Positions 1-7,522 of a DNA stretch of 64,000 nt are shown here, one piece after another (the stretch's first letter is position 1; each line of letters opens with the position of its first letter). This stretch comes from JBGMEA01 sp963674555 (lineage in GTDB: Bacteria; Bacillota; Clostridia; Eubacteriales; Anaerofustaceae). A model generated the notes under the pieces. It made no database searches. It had not been told where the DNA came from and was given only the letters and a program-made list of their open reading frames with translations. The stretch spans positions 1,736,001-1,800,000 of the forward strand of contig OY771429.1 in assembly GCA_963674555.1 (NCBI GenBank), given 5' to 3'. Made by a program: the position numbers and the translations under genes.

Positions 1-25
1 GATTTATATTTTGATCCAATACTTT

Positions 26-343
26 TTATTCTTTGATGTAGGAACAACAGTAGTCCGTTACTTCCTTGACGGAGATTTTAAATTCGCTGTTTGCGGGCAC
101 CTCAAATATTTGTCCGGCCTCAAACGTTTCCCACTCTTCACTTCCCGGTAGCAAAACAGCAGATTTGCCGGCAAGTATTTCCATTTGTTCTTTGTCCGCT
201 GTCCCGAAGCTGTATTCTCCGGGCAATATAATCCCGAGTGTTTTTTTTGTACCGTCCTCAAAAAGGACTGTACGGCTCGTGACTTTGCCGTCGTAATATA
301 CATTGGCTTTTTTTACAACGGTCACGTTTTTAAATTCATCCAT
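26..343 (-). CDS. ppnP: Pyrimidine/purine nucleoside phosphorylase (PpnP/YaiE family)
   Basis: Cytosolic nucleoside phosphorylase: family members cleave several nucleosides with phosphate to free base and ribose-1-phosphate. The 105-residue protein is a single small cupin barrel, the normal family length. Family-typical stretches are GEYSFGTA (42-49), LLPGSEEW (64-71) and FEVPANSEF (80-88). The ATG is preceded by AAGGAG at a good distance. It lies downstream of the TetR gene on the same strand, 54 bases away, so it could be co-transcribed with it; no link in function is evident. Family assignment is by recognition of the conserved stretches. Confidence 0.88.
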   Translation of the reverse strand: MDEFKNVTVVKKANVYYDGKVTSRTVLFEDGTKKTLGIILPGEYSFGTADKEQMEILAGKSAVLLPGSEEWETFEAGQIFEVPANSEFKISVKEVTDYCCSYIKE

Positions 344-397
344 ATTAATATCTCCTTGAAGTTTATTGTACTTGAATATACCGTAATTTTCATATTT

Positions 398-970
398 TTA
401 TTGTATCAGTTTCTTAACAAAATTTCGCACGTTCTGTTCCAAATAGTCCGCATCGTAGATATCCTTACCCGTAAATTCATCGAGCATATGTGGGTAAGTC
501 GAAAAGAAAGGGAAGAACCATGATGTCAGTAAAAACACGATCTCGTTGCTTTCCTGCTCGGAATAGTTTGATTTTCTCTTGATCTCGCTCGCAAGTTTGC
601 GCAAAAATGCAAGAAATATTTCATTTTCTCCGTTTTGTTCCGCTTGATTTTGCGCTATCTGTACCATATGCGCTTTCCCGAGGTTTTTGTAAACGACCGA
701 ACTTTTTGCGAAGAAGAACATGATCTCGCTCAATTGATCTTCCAATGGCATCGGCTCGGTATAAGCAAAATCATCCCAACGAAATGCGTTTTCCAATGTG
801 ATCTGCATCACTTGTTTGATCAAAGCGTCTTTGCTTCTAAAATAGTAGCTGATCGCAGCGCTGTTTACGGCCGCCTCTTCGCTGATCTTTCGTATCGTCA
901 CATGGTCTAAGCCGTATTTTTCGATACAAACGATCGTCGCTTCTATGATATTTTGTGTCGTTTCATTCAT
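398..970 (-). CDS. TetR/AcrR family transcriptional repressor
   Basis: One-component DNA-binding repressor, 190 residues. The N-terminal helix-turn-helix shows the family pattern (VTIRKISEEAAVNSAAISYYF, about residues 25-45), followed by a ligand-binding helical domain of unknown specificity. An in-frame ATG 33 bases further upstream exists, but the chosen ATG follows AGGAGTGG at proper spacing. It is divergent from the two SDR genes and shares with them a symmetric operator at 1017-1062, so it very likely represses both itself and the SDR pair. The ligand is not predictable from sequence. Confidence 0.9.
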   Translation of the reverse strand: MNETTQNIIEATIVCIEKYGLDHVTIRKISEEAAVNSAAISYYFRSKDALIKQVMQITLENAFRWDDFAYTEPMPLEDQLSEIMFFFAKSSVVYKNLGKAHMVQIAQNQAEQNGENEIFLAFLRKLASEIKRKSNYSEQESNEIVFLLTSWFFPFFSTYPHMLDEFTGKDIYDADYLEQNVRNFVKKLIQ

Positions 971-993
971 CGTTTTCCACTCCTGATGCGAGA

Positions 994-1022
994 AGTATAG
1001 CATATCTGTCGAACAGTGTCAA
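994..1022 (-). promoter_or_regulatory. tetR promoter
   Basis: On the minus strand, TTGACA (1022-1017) and TATACT (999-994) are separated by exactly 17 bases. The -35 box forms one outer end of the dyad at 1017-1062. Confidence 0.75.
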
Positions 1023-1062
1023 TCAAATAATTTAATCATATGATTTAATCAAATGATTGACA
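1017..1062. promoter_or_regulatory. Symmetric operator shared by two divergent promoters
   Basis: A long imperfect dyad centred at 1039.5. The outer arms are TGTCAATCA (1017-1025) and TGATTGACA (1054-1062); the core is the perfect palindrome AATCATATGATT (1034-1045). The outer arms contain the -35 boxes of both promoters, so a bound repressor would block both. The probable ligand is the adjacent TetR protein (inference). Confidence 0.75.
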
Positions 1063-1085
1063 TAAGATTTTCCCTATGCTATACT
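1057..1085 (+). promoter_or_regulatory. Promoter of the SDR pair
   Basis: TTGACA (1057-1062), 17-base spacer, TATACT (1080-1085), the same hexamers and spacing as the divergent tetR promoter. The AGGAGG ribosome binding site of the first SDR gene follows at 1105-1110. Confidence 0.8.
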
Positions 1086-1117
1086 GTGCGTGAACCGATA
1101 AAACAGGAGGTTTGAAG

Positions 1118-1927
1118 ATGTATATGATAACAGGCGCGTCCGGCGGTTTAGGCAAAGCATTCTGTTTTGCTTGCGCGAAGCGCGGTATCGATCTATTTTT
1201 AACGGATCGTGATGCGGATAAATTGGAAAAACTGAAAACTTGCTTAAATAAACTTTACGATATCCGTGTAGAGACTTATGTATGCGATCTTTCAAGCGAA
1301 GAAGAGCGAGATCGTTTTTACAACTATATTCAAAACGGAGGTTATGCTTTCACAGGCCTTTTAAATATCGCGGGAGGCGATGTTGAAGGAGCATTCGATG
1401 AAAGAGATCTGAAAGAAATGCGCGCGAACATGCAAGTCAATATGCTTAGTGTTGTTGAAAATATGCGTATGATCTTATCGCACCGAGAAGATCCGAACGA
1501 GCCGTTCACGATCATCAATGTATCAAGCCTCGCGGCATTCCAACCCATGCCTTATAAAGCGTTGTATGCTGCTTCAAAACGCTTTATGTTACAGCTTTCA
1601 CTTGCTTTAAGAGAAGAATTGAAAGACCGATCCGTATCGATAACGACATTATGTCCCGCAGGGATGCCGACCAATAAAGAGAGCGTTGAAGGTATCCGCG
1701 TGCAAGGGTTTGCGGGTCGTATCACGACAAGAAATGTGGGCGATGTCGCGGAATTGACGCTAAAAAAAGCCTTAAGGAAACGAGCGATCGTTATTCCCGG
1801 AGGTATTAATCGCTTTGTAAAAACGGTGTCGAGCGCGGTTTCTCCGATCTGGGTATCGCGTATCGTTAAAAAAAGGTGGCAACCGGATTCGGATTCTTCG
1901 GTTGTATATATAGGAGAAGAAACATGA
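1118..1927 (+). CDS. Short-chain dehydrogenase/reductase
   Basis: NAD(P)-dependent oxidoreductase of the classical SDR type, 269 residues. The cofactor motif TGASGGLG is at residues 5-12; the catalytic Ser137, Tyr150 and Lys154 have the expected S-x12-Y-x3-K spacing. A TTG six bases upstream would abut the AGGAGG site, so ATG at 1118 (7-base spacing) is chosen. It overlaps the next SDR gene by an ATGA, so the two are translationally coupled. The C-terminus is basic. Expression is probably controlled by the divergent TetR protein. Substrate unknown. Confidence 0.88.
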   Translation: MYMITGASGGLGKAFCFACAKRGIDLFLTDRDADKLEKLKTCLNKLYDIRVETYVCDLSSEEERDRFYNYIQNGGYAFTGLLNIAGGDVEGAFDERDLKEMRANMQVNMLSVVENMRMILSHREDPNEPFTIINVSSLAAFQPMPYKALYAASKRFMLQLSLALREELKDRSVSITTLCPAGMPTNKESVEGIRVQGFAGRITTRNVGDVAELTLKKALRKRAIVIPGGINRFVKTVSSAVSPIWVSRIVKKRWQPDSDSSVVYIGEET

Positions 1928-2832
1928 AAACAATGGTCATAACAGGCGCGGCTTCGGGAGTCGGATTCGAGACTTTAAAGATGTTGTCGGTGGATGAAAT
2001 GCATTTGATAGCGATCGTACGAAATGAATCGCGCGCGCAAGATACGATCGAGGCTTTAAAAGGAGAACGGATTTCGGCTTTGATCGATTTTGTTTATATT
2101 GATCTTGCGTCATCTGAGCAGATCAAAAAAGGCGTTGCGCGTATCGGTGAACTTTTGGAATCAACAGCTGATCTGCCCGATAGGCCTCATGCGTTACAGA
2201 TCGGAAATATTGATCTGCGCGCGATGTATCCCAATGCAAAAGGTATAGATGCATTGATCCACTGCGCGGGTACTGTATCGTCATGGTATCAATGCACGGA
2301 AGACGCTTATGAATTGCAATTTGCAGTCAATCATTTAGCGGTTTTTTCATTGACGATGCAACTTCTTCCATTCTTGAAACAATCAAAAGATCCGCGTGTC
2401 ATTGTCGTCAGTTCCGGTTCGCATTATCGCACCAAGATCAAATGGGACGATATCATGATGCGTAGCCGTTACAGTTGTCTTAAAGCTTATAAACAGTCAA
2501 AATTATGCAATGTATTGTTTGTACGCGCATTAGATAAGCGATATCGAGATGTCGTCAGTTCATATGCGGTAGATCCGGGTCTTGTCAATACCGAGATCGG
2601 CTTAAAAGGAACGAGCGGTATTGAAGCGTGGGTGTGGAAAAAACGTAAACACAAAGGACAGCATCCGCGTATTCCCGCGGGGGATATCATTAGAGCTGCG
2701 AAAGACTCTTATTATTCAGATCTTTCGGGTGCTTACATAAAAGGCGGATATGTAAAAAAACCATCCAAAACCGCGCGGAAAGAAACGGAAGCGGATAAAC
2801 TTTGGGAGCTATCGGAAAAGTTATGTGAATAA
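1924..2832 (+). CDS. Short-chain dehydrogenase/reductase, retinol-dehydrogenase/protochlorophyllide-reductase-like
   Basis: Second SDR of the pair, 302 residues. TGAASGVG (7-14) is the dinucleotide motif and Tyr189/Lys193 (YKQSK) the catalytic pair. An insertion of about 30 residues after the second strand, with an extended C-terminal half, resembles the WW-oxidoreductase/retinol dehydrogenase branch rather than FabG. The start ATG overlaps the preceding stop and follows AGGAGA. Two dissimilar SDRs under a TetR regulator suggest handling of a lipophilic or xenobiotic carbonyl compound, but that is inference only. Confidence 0.85.
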   Translation: MKTMVITGAASGVGFETLKMLSVDEMHLIAIVRNESRAQDTIEALKGERISALIDFVYIDLASSEQIKKGVARIGELLESTADLPDRPHALQIGNIDLRAMYPNAKGIDALIHCAGTVSSWYQCTEDAYELQFAVNHLAVFSLTMQLLPFLKQSKDPRVIVVSSGSHYRTKIKWDDIMMRSRYSCLKAYKQSKLCNVLFVRALDKRYRDVVSSYAVDPGLVNTEIGLKGTSGIEAWVWKKRKHKGQHPRIPAGDIIRAAKDSYYSDLSGAYIKGGYVKKPSKTARKETEADKLWELSEKLCE

Positions 2833-2865
2833 AAAAAAGACAGCTTGACAGGCTGTCTTTTTTTT
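2831..2865. terminator. Bidirectional intrinsic terminator
   Basis: GACAGC (2839-2844) pairs with GCTGTC (2852-2857) around a 7-base loop, flanked by an A-run and a T-run that extend the stem and serve both the SDR pair and the convergent MFS gene. Confidence 0.85.
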
Positions 2866-2879
2866 ATAACACATATTAT

Positions 2880-4052
2880 TTAAAGATCATTTGTTGGCTT
2901 TTTCTTTCTCGCGATCGCAAAGTAGAGTATCAATGCCAATATCACGGACAGACTTGCGAACATATACATGCTGCTGTATCCAACGGCTGTCGCCACTCTT
3001 CCGAACAGGATCGCACCGAGTCCGATACCTCCGTCAAATCCCGTGAAAAAGGTTGCGTTGGCTGCGCCTAAGCGCGTGCGGGGAACATCCCGTACCGCCA
3101 TAGTCTGCAAACTCGGATGTACGGCACCGAAACCGAGACCGTACATAAAGGCCGCGAGCAAGAATATTGGCAGCGATGTCGCTTGAGATAAAATCAGCAT
3201 TGTGGCAATGATCGAGATAAGTCCGGGAATGATCGTAAAATCGTAGCCGAATTTGTCGATCATTTTACCGAAAAATGGGCGCGAGATCAGCATAGTCGCA
3301 GCATATACCGTAAAGAACACACCAATGTTCGCTATACCGCGCTGCATTGCGTATAAGGCGATAAAACTTGTCACGGATCCGTACGGGATCGTTACAAAAA
3401 ACATCAGAAGTGCGGGAGTCATAGCGGAGCGTTCGTAGAATTTATGTCGCTCACCTTTGACAGGTTCACATTTCGTATCTTCATATTTTAATAAAAATGT
3501 GATCAATAAACCGATCCCGACAAGTGCGGCTGATAAGAAAGTCAGATTTCTGAAACCGAACAGTGCGACAAATCCAAGTCCGATCGCAGGCGCGATCGCC
3601 ATCCCAAGGCTGCTCGATAATCCGTAATAACCCATACCTTCGGCAAATCGTTCGCGCGGAGGACATTCCGCCACGATCGTGCTTGCAGCGGTCGTTGAAG
3701 CGCCCCAACCGAATCCGTGGATGAACCGAAACAATAAGATCAAACCGATCGAAGGCAAAAAACTGTAAGATGAGACTATTATGATAAATATGATCAATCC
3801 TGCGATCAAAACGGGTTTTCGCCCGATACGGTCAAGCGCTAGTCCGGAAAAGGGACGTACGATTAAAGTGGATATCGTAAATATCCCCGTTACGAGACCG
3901 ACCGTAGAATCCGTCACACCCATTTGTTTGATGTATGGCGGCAGTGTCGGCATTAGCATTTGAAATCCGAAAAAAATAAAAGTGTTTAGTATGACCATCA
4001 AAACAAAATTGCGTGTCCACAATTTCGTTTTTTGTGTATCTAAAGGTTGCAT
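2880..4052 (-). CDS. MFS transporter (drug-efflux-like)
   Basis: Twelve-helix major facilitator of 390 residues in the cytoplasmic membrane. The loop 2-3 signature reads GLALDRIGRKPVLIAG (about 70-85), and a related DKFGYD stretch occurs at the start of the second half. Length and the motif in helix 5 region fit the YfcJ/arabinose-efflux-like exporters. The following AAC(3)-type gene lies upstream on the same strand, 40 bases away, so the two may form one operon with this gene last. Substrate unknown. Confidence 0.85.
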   Translation of the reverse strand: MQPLDTQKTKLWTRNFVLMVILNTFIFFGFQMLMPTLPPYIKQMGVTDSTVGLVTGIFTISTLIVRPFSGLALDRIGRKPVLIAGLIIFIIIVSSYSFLPSIGLILLFRFIHGFGWGASTTAASTIVAECPPRERFAEGMGYYGLSSSLGMAIAPAIGLGFVALFGFRNLTFLSAALVGIGLLITFLLKYEDTKCEPVKGERHKFYERSAMTPALLMFFVTIPYGSVTSFIALYAMQRGIANIGVFFTVYAATMLISRPFFGKMIDKFGYDFTIIPGLISIIATMLILSQATSLPIFLLAAFMYGLGFGAVHPSLQTMAVRDVPRTRLGAANATFFTGFDGGIGLGAILFGRVATAVGYSSMYMFASLSVILALILYFAIARKKKPTNDL

Positions 4053-4092
4053 AATTTACCTGCTCTTTATTAATTTAACGTATGTATAAGCA

Positions 4093-4899
4093 TTACTTTC
4101 TGTTTTGTCGTATCCATTCTGTCGCAAAATCGATACCGTCTCTGATCGAGAATAATTTACAGGGCGCGTTTCCGATCTTGCCTTCCGTTACTTCATGTTC
4201 TTTTTCAAAGTCTTTACCGATCTTTTCAAAATCATCGTCATTGTAGTCAAAATCATCGAACCAGACCCACTGTCGTTTTCCGTCGAGGAGCATTGAAGTA
4301 CCGTTGCGTTTTTTCGGAACGTTTCCTGCGAGCGTTTCCGCCATATGAAAAGACGTGCAGTTGGCAAATCCGGTCCCTATAAATAACACCTTTGCGTCAA
4401 GGTCGTATAGATGCCCAAGCGGCGAATTCGTGCCAAATTCGGGTGTTAAGTCATGCGTTTCGGTTATCGCTCCGGCATTCTTCCCGTTTGCGCAAAAAGA
4501 GACTTGTGGATGGTTTGAACGCAGTGTATTCGGGTAGGTTCGAAATGTTTCTGGTATTCTACCGAGTCCTCGTGTCGGTGTTTTATCGACTTCAAAAACC
4601 GGCGTGTGTTTGTAGATAACTTTGAACCAATCTTTCGGTACAGGCGGGTTTTCCCATTGCGCAGGGTCGGAATTGTCACCCGTATGAGCCGGCATACTGA
4701 TGGTTCCGTCTTCTCCGACTGCGTTTAATAAGGCTTCAATCACGCTTACCGCGCCGCCGCAGATCCAACCGATCTTTGACATAGCGGAATGTACCAATAC
4801 CGTATCGCCTTCGCGTACGCCTAAGGTACGCAAATCATTTAGGAGTGATTCTGTTGTATTGGGGTTTTCTGTATTCTTTATAACGTCCGCTTCCGACAT
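4093..4899 (-). CDS. AAC(3)-family aminoglycoside N-acetyltransferase-like protein
   Basis: Member of the antibiotic N-acetyltransferase family (YokD/AAC(3) fold), 268 residues, using acetyl-CoA. Recognisable blocks are VLVHSAMSKIGWICGGA near residue 34, TRGLGRIPETFR near 107, RSNHPQVSF near 124 and HLYDLDAKVLFIGTGFANCT near 160. The residues of the active-site region (His-Pro in SNHPQ, the GTG turn) are present. Chromosomal AAC(3) relatives often do not confer resistance, so the native substrate is open. It sits between a flavoprotein gene (upstream) and an MFS exporter (downstream), all on the minus strand. Confidence 0.85.
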   Translation of the reverse strand: MSEADVIKNTENPNTTESLLNDLRTLGVREGDTVLVHSAMSKIGWICGGAVSVIEALLNAVGEDGTISMPAHTGDNSDPAQWENPPVPKDWFKVIYKHTPVFEVDKTPTRGLGRIPETFRTYPNTLRSNHPQVSFCANGKNAGAITETHDLTPEFGTNSPLGHLYDLDAKVLFIGTGFANCTSFHMAETLAGNVPKKRNGTSMLLDGKRQWVWFDDFDYNDDDFEKIGKDFEKEHEVTEGKIGNAPCKLFSIRDGIDFATEWIRQNRK

Positions 4900-4927
4900 G
4901 ACGTTCTCCTTTAATTTCTAATTCATG

Positions 4928-5548
4928 TTATCTGATAAAGTTCGTTGCGATCCGTTCATGATCTTCAGGCGTAGGGATGTCTTTGCCGTTTTCTACGACT
5001 TTTAATAGCCACGCCATGTTTTTACCTAAAGTCTGAAGTATCTGAATGCCTTCTTTATCTTCATATATTTCCGTTTCGTTCGTTCCGTGGATCACGTTCC
5101 AATATTGCGAAGGGACGATCAGTACTTTTCTTAAGTTCAAATAATTGTTCAGTTGTTGGAATACCGTTACCGCGCCCGCACGTCTCGTACAAGATATCGC
5201 AGCGGCGGGTTTAAATTCCATAACATTGCTCGCAAAAAAGAAACGATCCAAGAATGATTTCATTGTTCCCGGGATCCCTGCGTAATATACGGGAGATGCA
5301 ATGATCAATCCGTCCGCACTTTCAGTGGCATCTATCGCTTTATTGACTGCGTCATCGTCAAATACGCAGCGGTTACTGCCTGTTTTTTTACAGTTGAAAC
5401 AAGCTGTGCATCCGCGTATTGCGTCATTTCCGATGTCCATTATCTCAACTTCGATATCATGGCTGTGCAATACTTTTTTTACAACTTTCAATGCGGAACC
5501 CGTACCGCCGTGTTTATGCGGACTTCCGTTTATCATTAATACTTTCAT
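4928..5548 (-). CDS. NAD(P)H-dependent FMN reductase / flavodoxin-like oxidoreductase
   Basis: Flavodoxin-fold oxidoreductase of 206 residues. INGSPHKHGGTGSAL (6-20) is the FMN phosphate loop and SPVYYAGIPGTMKSFLDR (about 85-102) the second flavin loop. Four cysteines at about 47-61 have the pattern C-x2-C-x2-C-x7-C, like the compact cluster site of iron-sulfur flavoproteins (Isf), so a [4Fe-4S] cluster is possible. It starts the minus-strand run that continues with the acetyltransferase and the MFS gene. Physiological electron partner unknown. Confidence 0.85.
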   Translation of the reverse strand: MKVLMINGSPHKHGGTGSALKVVKKVLHSHDIEVEIMDIGNDAIRGCTACFNCKKTGSNRCVFDDDAVNKAIDATESADGLIIASPVYYAGIPGTMKSFLDRFFFASNVMEFKPAAAISCTRRAGAVTVFQQLNNYLNLRKVLIVPSQYWNVIHGTNETEIYEDKEGIQILQTLGKNMAWLLKVVENGKDIPTPEDHERIATNFIR

Positions 5549-5696
5549 AGTTAGTCCCTCCAGAATTAATACTTACCGATATTATATAATATTTTTTGAA
5601 CAATTACGATATAAATGAAAAAGAATCACTTCTTCGTATTCTGTTAGAATGGATATGATATAATAGATTAAATAGATATTCGGGGGTATAGGAAAA

Positions 5697-6185
5697 ATGT
5701 TGAATATATGGAAACCTTTAAGCACCGGGGTGATTGTTGGGTTTATCCTTTTAATCATTTTTGTGTTTTTTGGACGTTCAAAATATCCTTTAAAAAATGA
5801 ATCTTTTACACCGGTTTTTGCTTGTATGTCAGAGAATGATTTCTTTTCTTATCCACCGGAAACATATGTTTATTTTACTGCATTAGAAGATAAGCTATCC
5901 ATTCACATGCCGCTTGCTTCGGAAAAAATTATGTATAATATAATGTATGATAAAATTTTAAAATTTGATTTTCTCGAAGAATTTAGTTTAGATAACAAAA
6001 CATATCCTCAGTACAAAAAAGAGGGGACTCCAAATCGTGTTATTTTAGAGTACATTGACGATAATAATTCTATTCAAAGAGTAACATTTATGCAAAATCG
6101 TGCGAATGAAGCCCTTAATCAAAAACCTCTTTGGATAAACAATATTTTTGATTATGTCAAAGCACGTACGAACATCAACAAATAA
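5697..6185 (+). CDS. Membrane-anchored protein of unknown function
   Basis: Not recognised. 162 residues with one N-terminal transmembrane segment (about 8-27: GVIVGFILLIIFVFF) and a soluble remainder rich in Tyr, Asp and Lys, probably outside the membrane. The ATG follows GGGGGTATAGG. It stands alone between a divergent flavoprotein gene and a convergent Crp/Fnr gene, with its own terminator after it. A more AT-rich codon use than its neighbours is visible. Confidence 0.6.
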   Translation: MLNIWKPLSTGVIVGFILLIIFVFFGRSKYPLKNESFTPVFACMSENDFFSYPPETYVYFTALEDKLSIHMPLASEKIMYNIMYDKILKFDFLEEFSLDNKTYPQYKKEGTPNRVILEYIDDNNSIQRVTFMQNRANEALNQKPLWINNIFDYVKARTNINK

Positions 6186-6210
6186 TAAAAATAATTTAGC
6201 TTTCTACTCA

Positions 6211-6245
6211 AAACATGTCTCTTTTATTATGAGACATGTTTTTTC
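6211..6245 (+). terminator. Intrinsic terminator
   Basis: AAACATGTCTC (6211-6221) and GAGACATGTTT (6231-6241) form an 11-bp stem around a 9-base loop, followed by a T-run. The flanking A-run may also allow termination from the minus strand. Confidence 0.85.
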
Positions 6246-6287
6246 ATACTGTCGATTAGTATTTTAAACCATGTAATATTACCTATA

Positions 6288-6953
6288 TCATCTTAATATT
6301 TTCCTATCGATCACTTCTATCGTATCTCTCGTGAAGTCGATCAGCTTCTCGTCGCGCATTTTTTGCAACTCTCTTGAAAGTGATGTCCTTTGCACGCCGA
6401 ACCGTTCCGCCAAGGCTTTTTTACTTACGGGCAGTGTTATCGTCAGACTGTTTTGTCTTTGTGTCTCATGTCTTAAAAAACCGATGATGCTTTCCCTGAT
6501 CGTGCGTTGAACGTTTTGTTTGATCTTCTCTCCGAGCAGAAGCGTATGATCCGAAATATATATCAGGAATTGCTCCAATACCGCGCGGTGTTTCAGACAC
6601 AGATCAAACAAAAGTTCTTTTGTGACTTCCAATACGTGAGATTCGCTTTGCGCTGTGACCGTCATCGGGTAATAGGGGGTTTGTGAAAATAAAAGATTCC
6701 CGCCTAAGATATCTTCTTTCTGAAATACGGAAATTGTAAACAAGTTTCCCGACTGATCGATCCGCTCAACGGCGATCTTTCCCGATAATATGATCTCGAG
6801 CTTATCGCATGTGTCGCTTTCTAAATGGATCACTTTTCCCTTATTGTATGTTGCGACACGCATCCGTCCCGAGCTTAGGCAGTCACGTATCTCATCCACA
6901 GTCAATGAATTCAGTAATCTTGTTTTTTGAATCGATTCTATCCGTTTATCCAT
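6288..6953 (-). CDS. Crp/Fnr family transcriptional regulator
   Basis: 221 residues: cyclic-nucleotide-binding-fold sensor domain (about 15-125) and C-terminal winged helix (about 150-215) whose recognition helix reads AERFGVQRTSLSRELQKM. No N-terminal cysteine cluster like that of FNR is present, so it is not a classical oxygen-sensing FNR; HcpR-, ArcR- or other branches remain possible. It is divergent from the permease pair, and a GTTAC-N4-GTAAC palindrome in the 86-base gap is the likely binding site for activation of the permease genes. Confidence 0.88.
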   Translation of the reverse strand: MDKRIESIQKTRLLNSLTVDEIRDCLSSGRMRVATYNKGKVIHLESDTCDKLEIILSGKIAVERIDQSGNLFTISVFQKEDILGGNLLFSQTPYYPMTVTAQSESHVLEVTKELLFDLCLKHRAVLEQFLIYISDHTLLLGEKIKQNVQRTIRESIIGFLRHETQRQNSLTITLPVSKKALAERFGVQRTSLSRELQKMRDEKLIDFTRDTIEVIDRKILR

Positions 6954-6967
6954 TTATTTCTCCATGT

Positions 6968-6981
6968 GTTACATTGGTAAC
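6968..6981. promoter_or_regulatory. Crp/Fnr-type operator GTTAC-N4-GTAAC
   Basis: Perfect inverted repeat GTTAC (6968-6972) / GTAAC (6977-6981). Its centre (6974.5) falls at -41.5 from the start predicted by the -10 box at 7004-7009, the classical class II activator position. Confidence 0.65.
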
Positions 6982-7003
6982 GCTTTTTTACTTATTGTAT
7001 CGC

Positions 7004-7009
7004 TATAAT
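7004..7009 (+). promoter_or_regulatory. -10 box of the permease operon
   Basis: TATAAT with no recognisable -35 hexamer at the proper distance, as expected for an activator-dependent promoter. The adjacent operator replaces the -35 region. Confidence 0.6.
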
Positions 7010-7039
7010 GGGTCTATATCAATCAAAGGAGCATAACAT

Positions 7040-7522
7040 ATGGATATTTTTACGCTCGTATTTTGGTCGGTCGGGATCATATTGATAATCGTTTCATTTA
7101 TCAAAAGCAAGGCAAAAACATTTGCCGCAATGAAAAAAACAAAAAAAATGATGGGCAGTATGATCGGCGAGATCATCGGAATCATCTTCTTGATCGGTCT
7201 GATCCTAACACTTATACCGCCCGATTCGATCCGAACGGTTTTGGGTTCTTCAAACGCAGGTATCGCGACTGTTATCGCGGCGCTCGTCGGCAGTATCACA
7301 CTTATCCCCGCGTTCGTTGCGTTTCCGCTTGTCGGTTCATTCGTCGATGTCGGCGCAAGCATCGTGCCTGCGGTCGCGTTTTTAACGACGCTTACGATGG
7401 TCGGTGTCGTGACGTTTCCGCTTGAGAAAAAAGAATTCGGGGCAAAGTTCGCGCTTACAAGAAACCTGCTTAGTTTCGCCTCTGCGATCATTATAGCGAT
7501 CGTCATGGGGGTGATCCTATGA
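7040..7522 (+). CDS. Permease, first half (UPF0718/DUF318-like)
   Basis: 160-residue membrane protein with four to five hydrophobic segments (about 5-22, 45-62, 74-98, 105-125, 140-160). The pattern of the hydrophobic stretch around TLIPAFVAFPLVGSFVD resembles one half of UPF0718/ArsP-like permeases, which are normally a single chain. It overlaps the next gene by four bases (ATGA). The two products probably assemble into one transporter. Transported substrate unknown; relatives are linked to arsenicals, sulfur compounds or metals. Confidence 0.7.
   Translation: MDIFTLVFWSVGIILIIVSFIKSKAKTFAAMKKTKKMMGSMIGEIIGIIFLIGLILTLIPPDSIRTVLGSSNAGIATVIAALVGSITLIPAFVAFPLVGSFVDVGASIVPAVAFLTTLTMVGVVTFPLEKKEFGAKFALTRNLLSFASAIIIAIVMGVIL

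Noticed and set aside
7003..7506. Long open frame on the minus strand opposite the first permease gene
   Set aside because: Its composition mirrors the codon structure of the plus-strand permease; no ribosome binding site or recognisable domain, and the plus-strand product has membrane segments and an ATGA link to the next gene.
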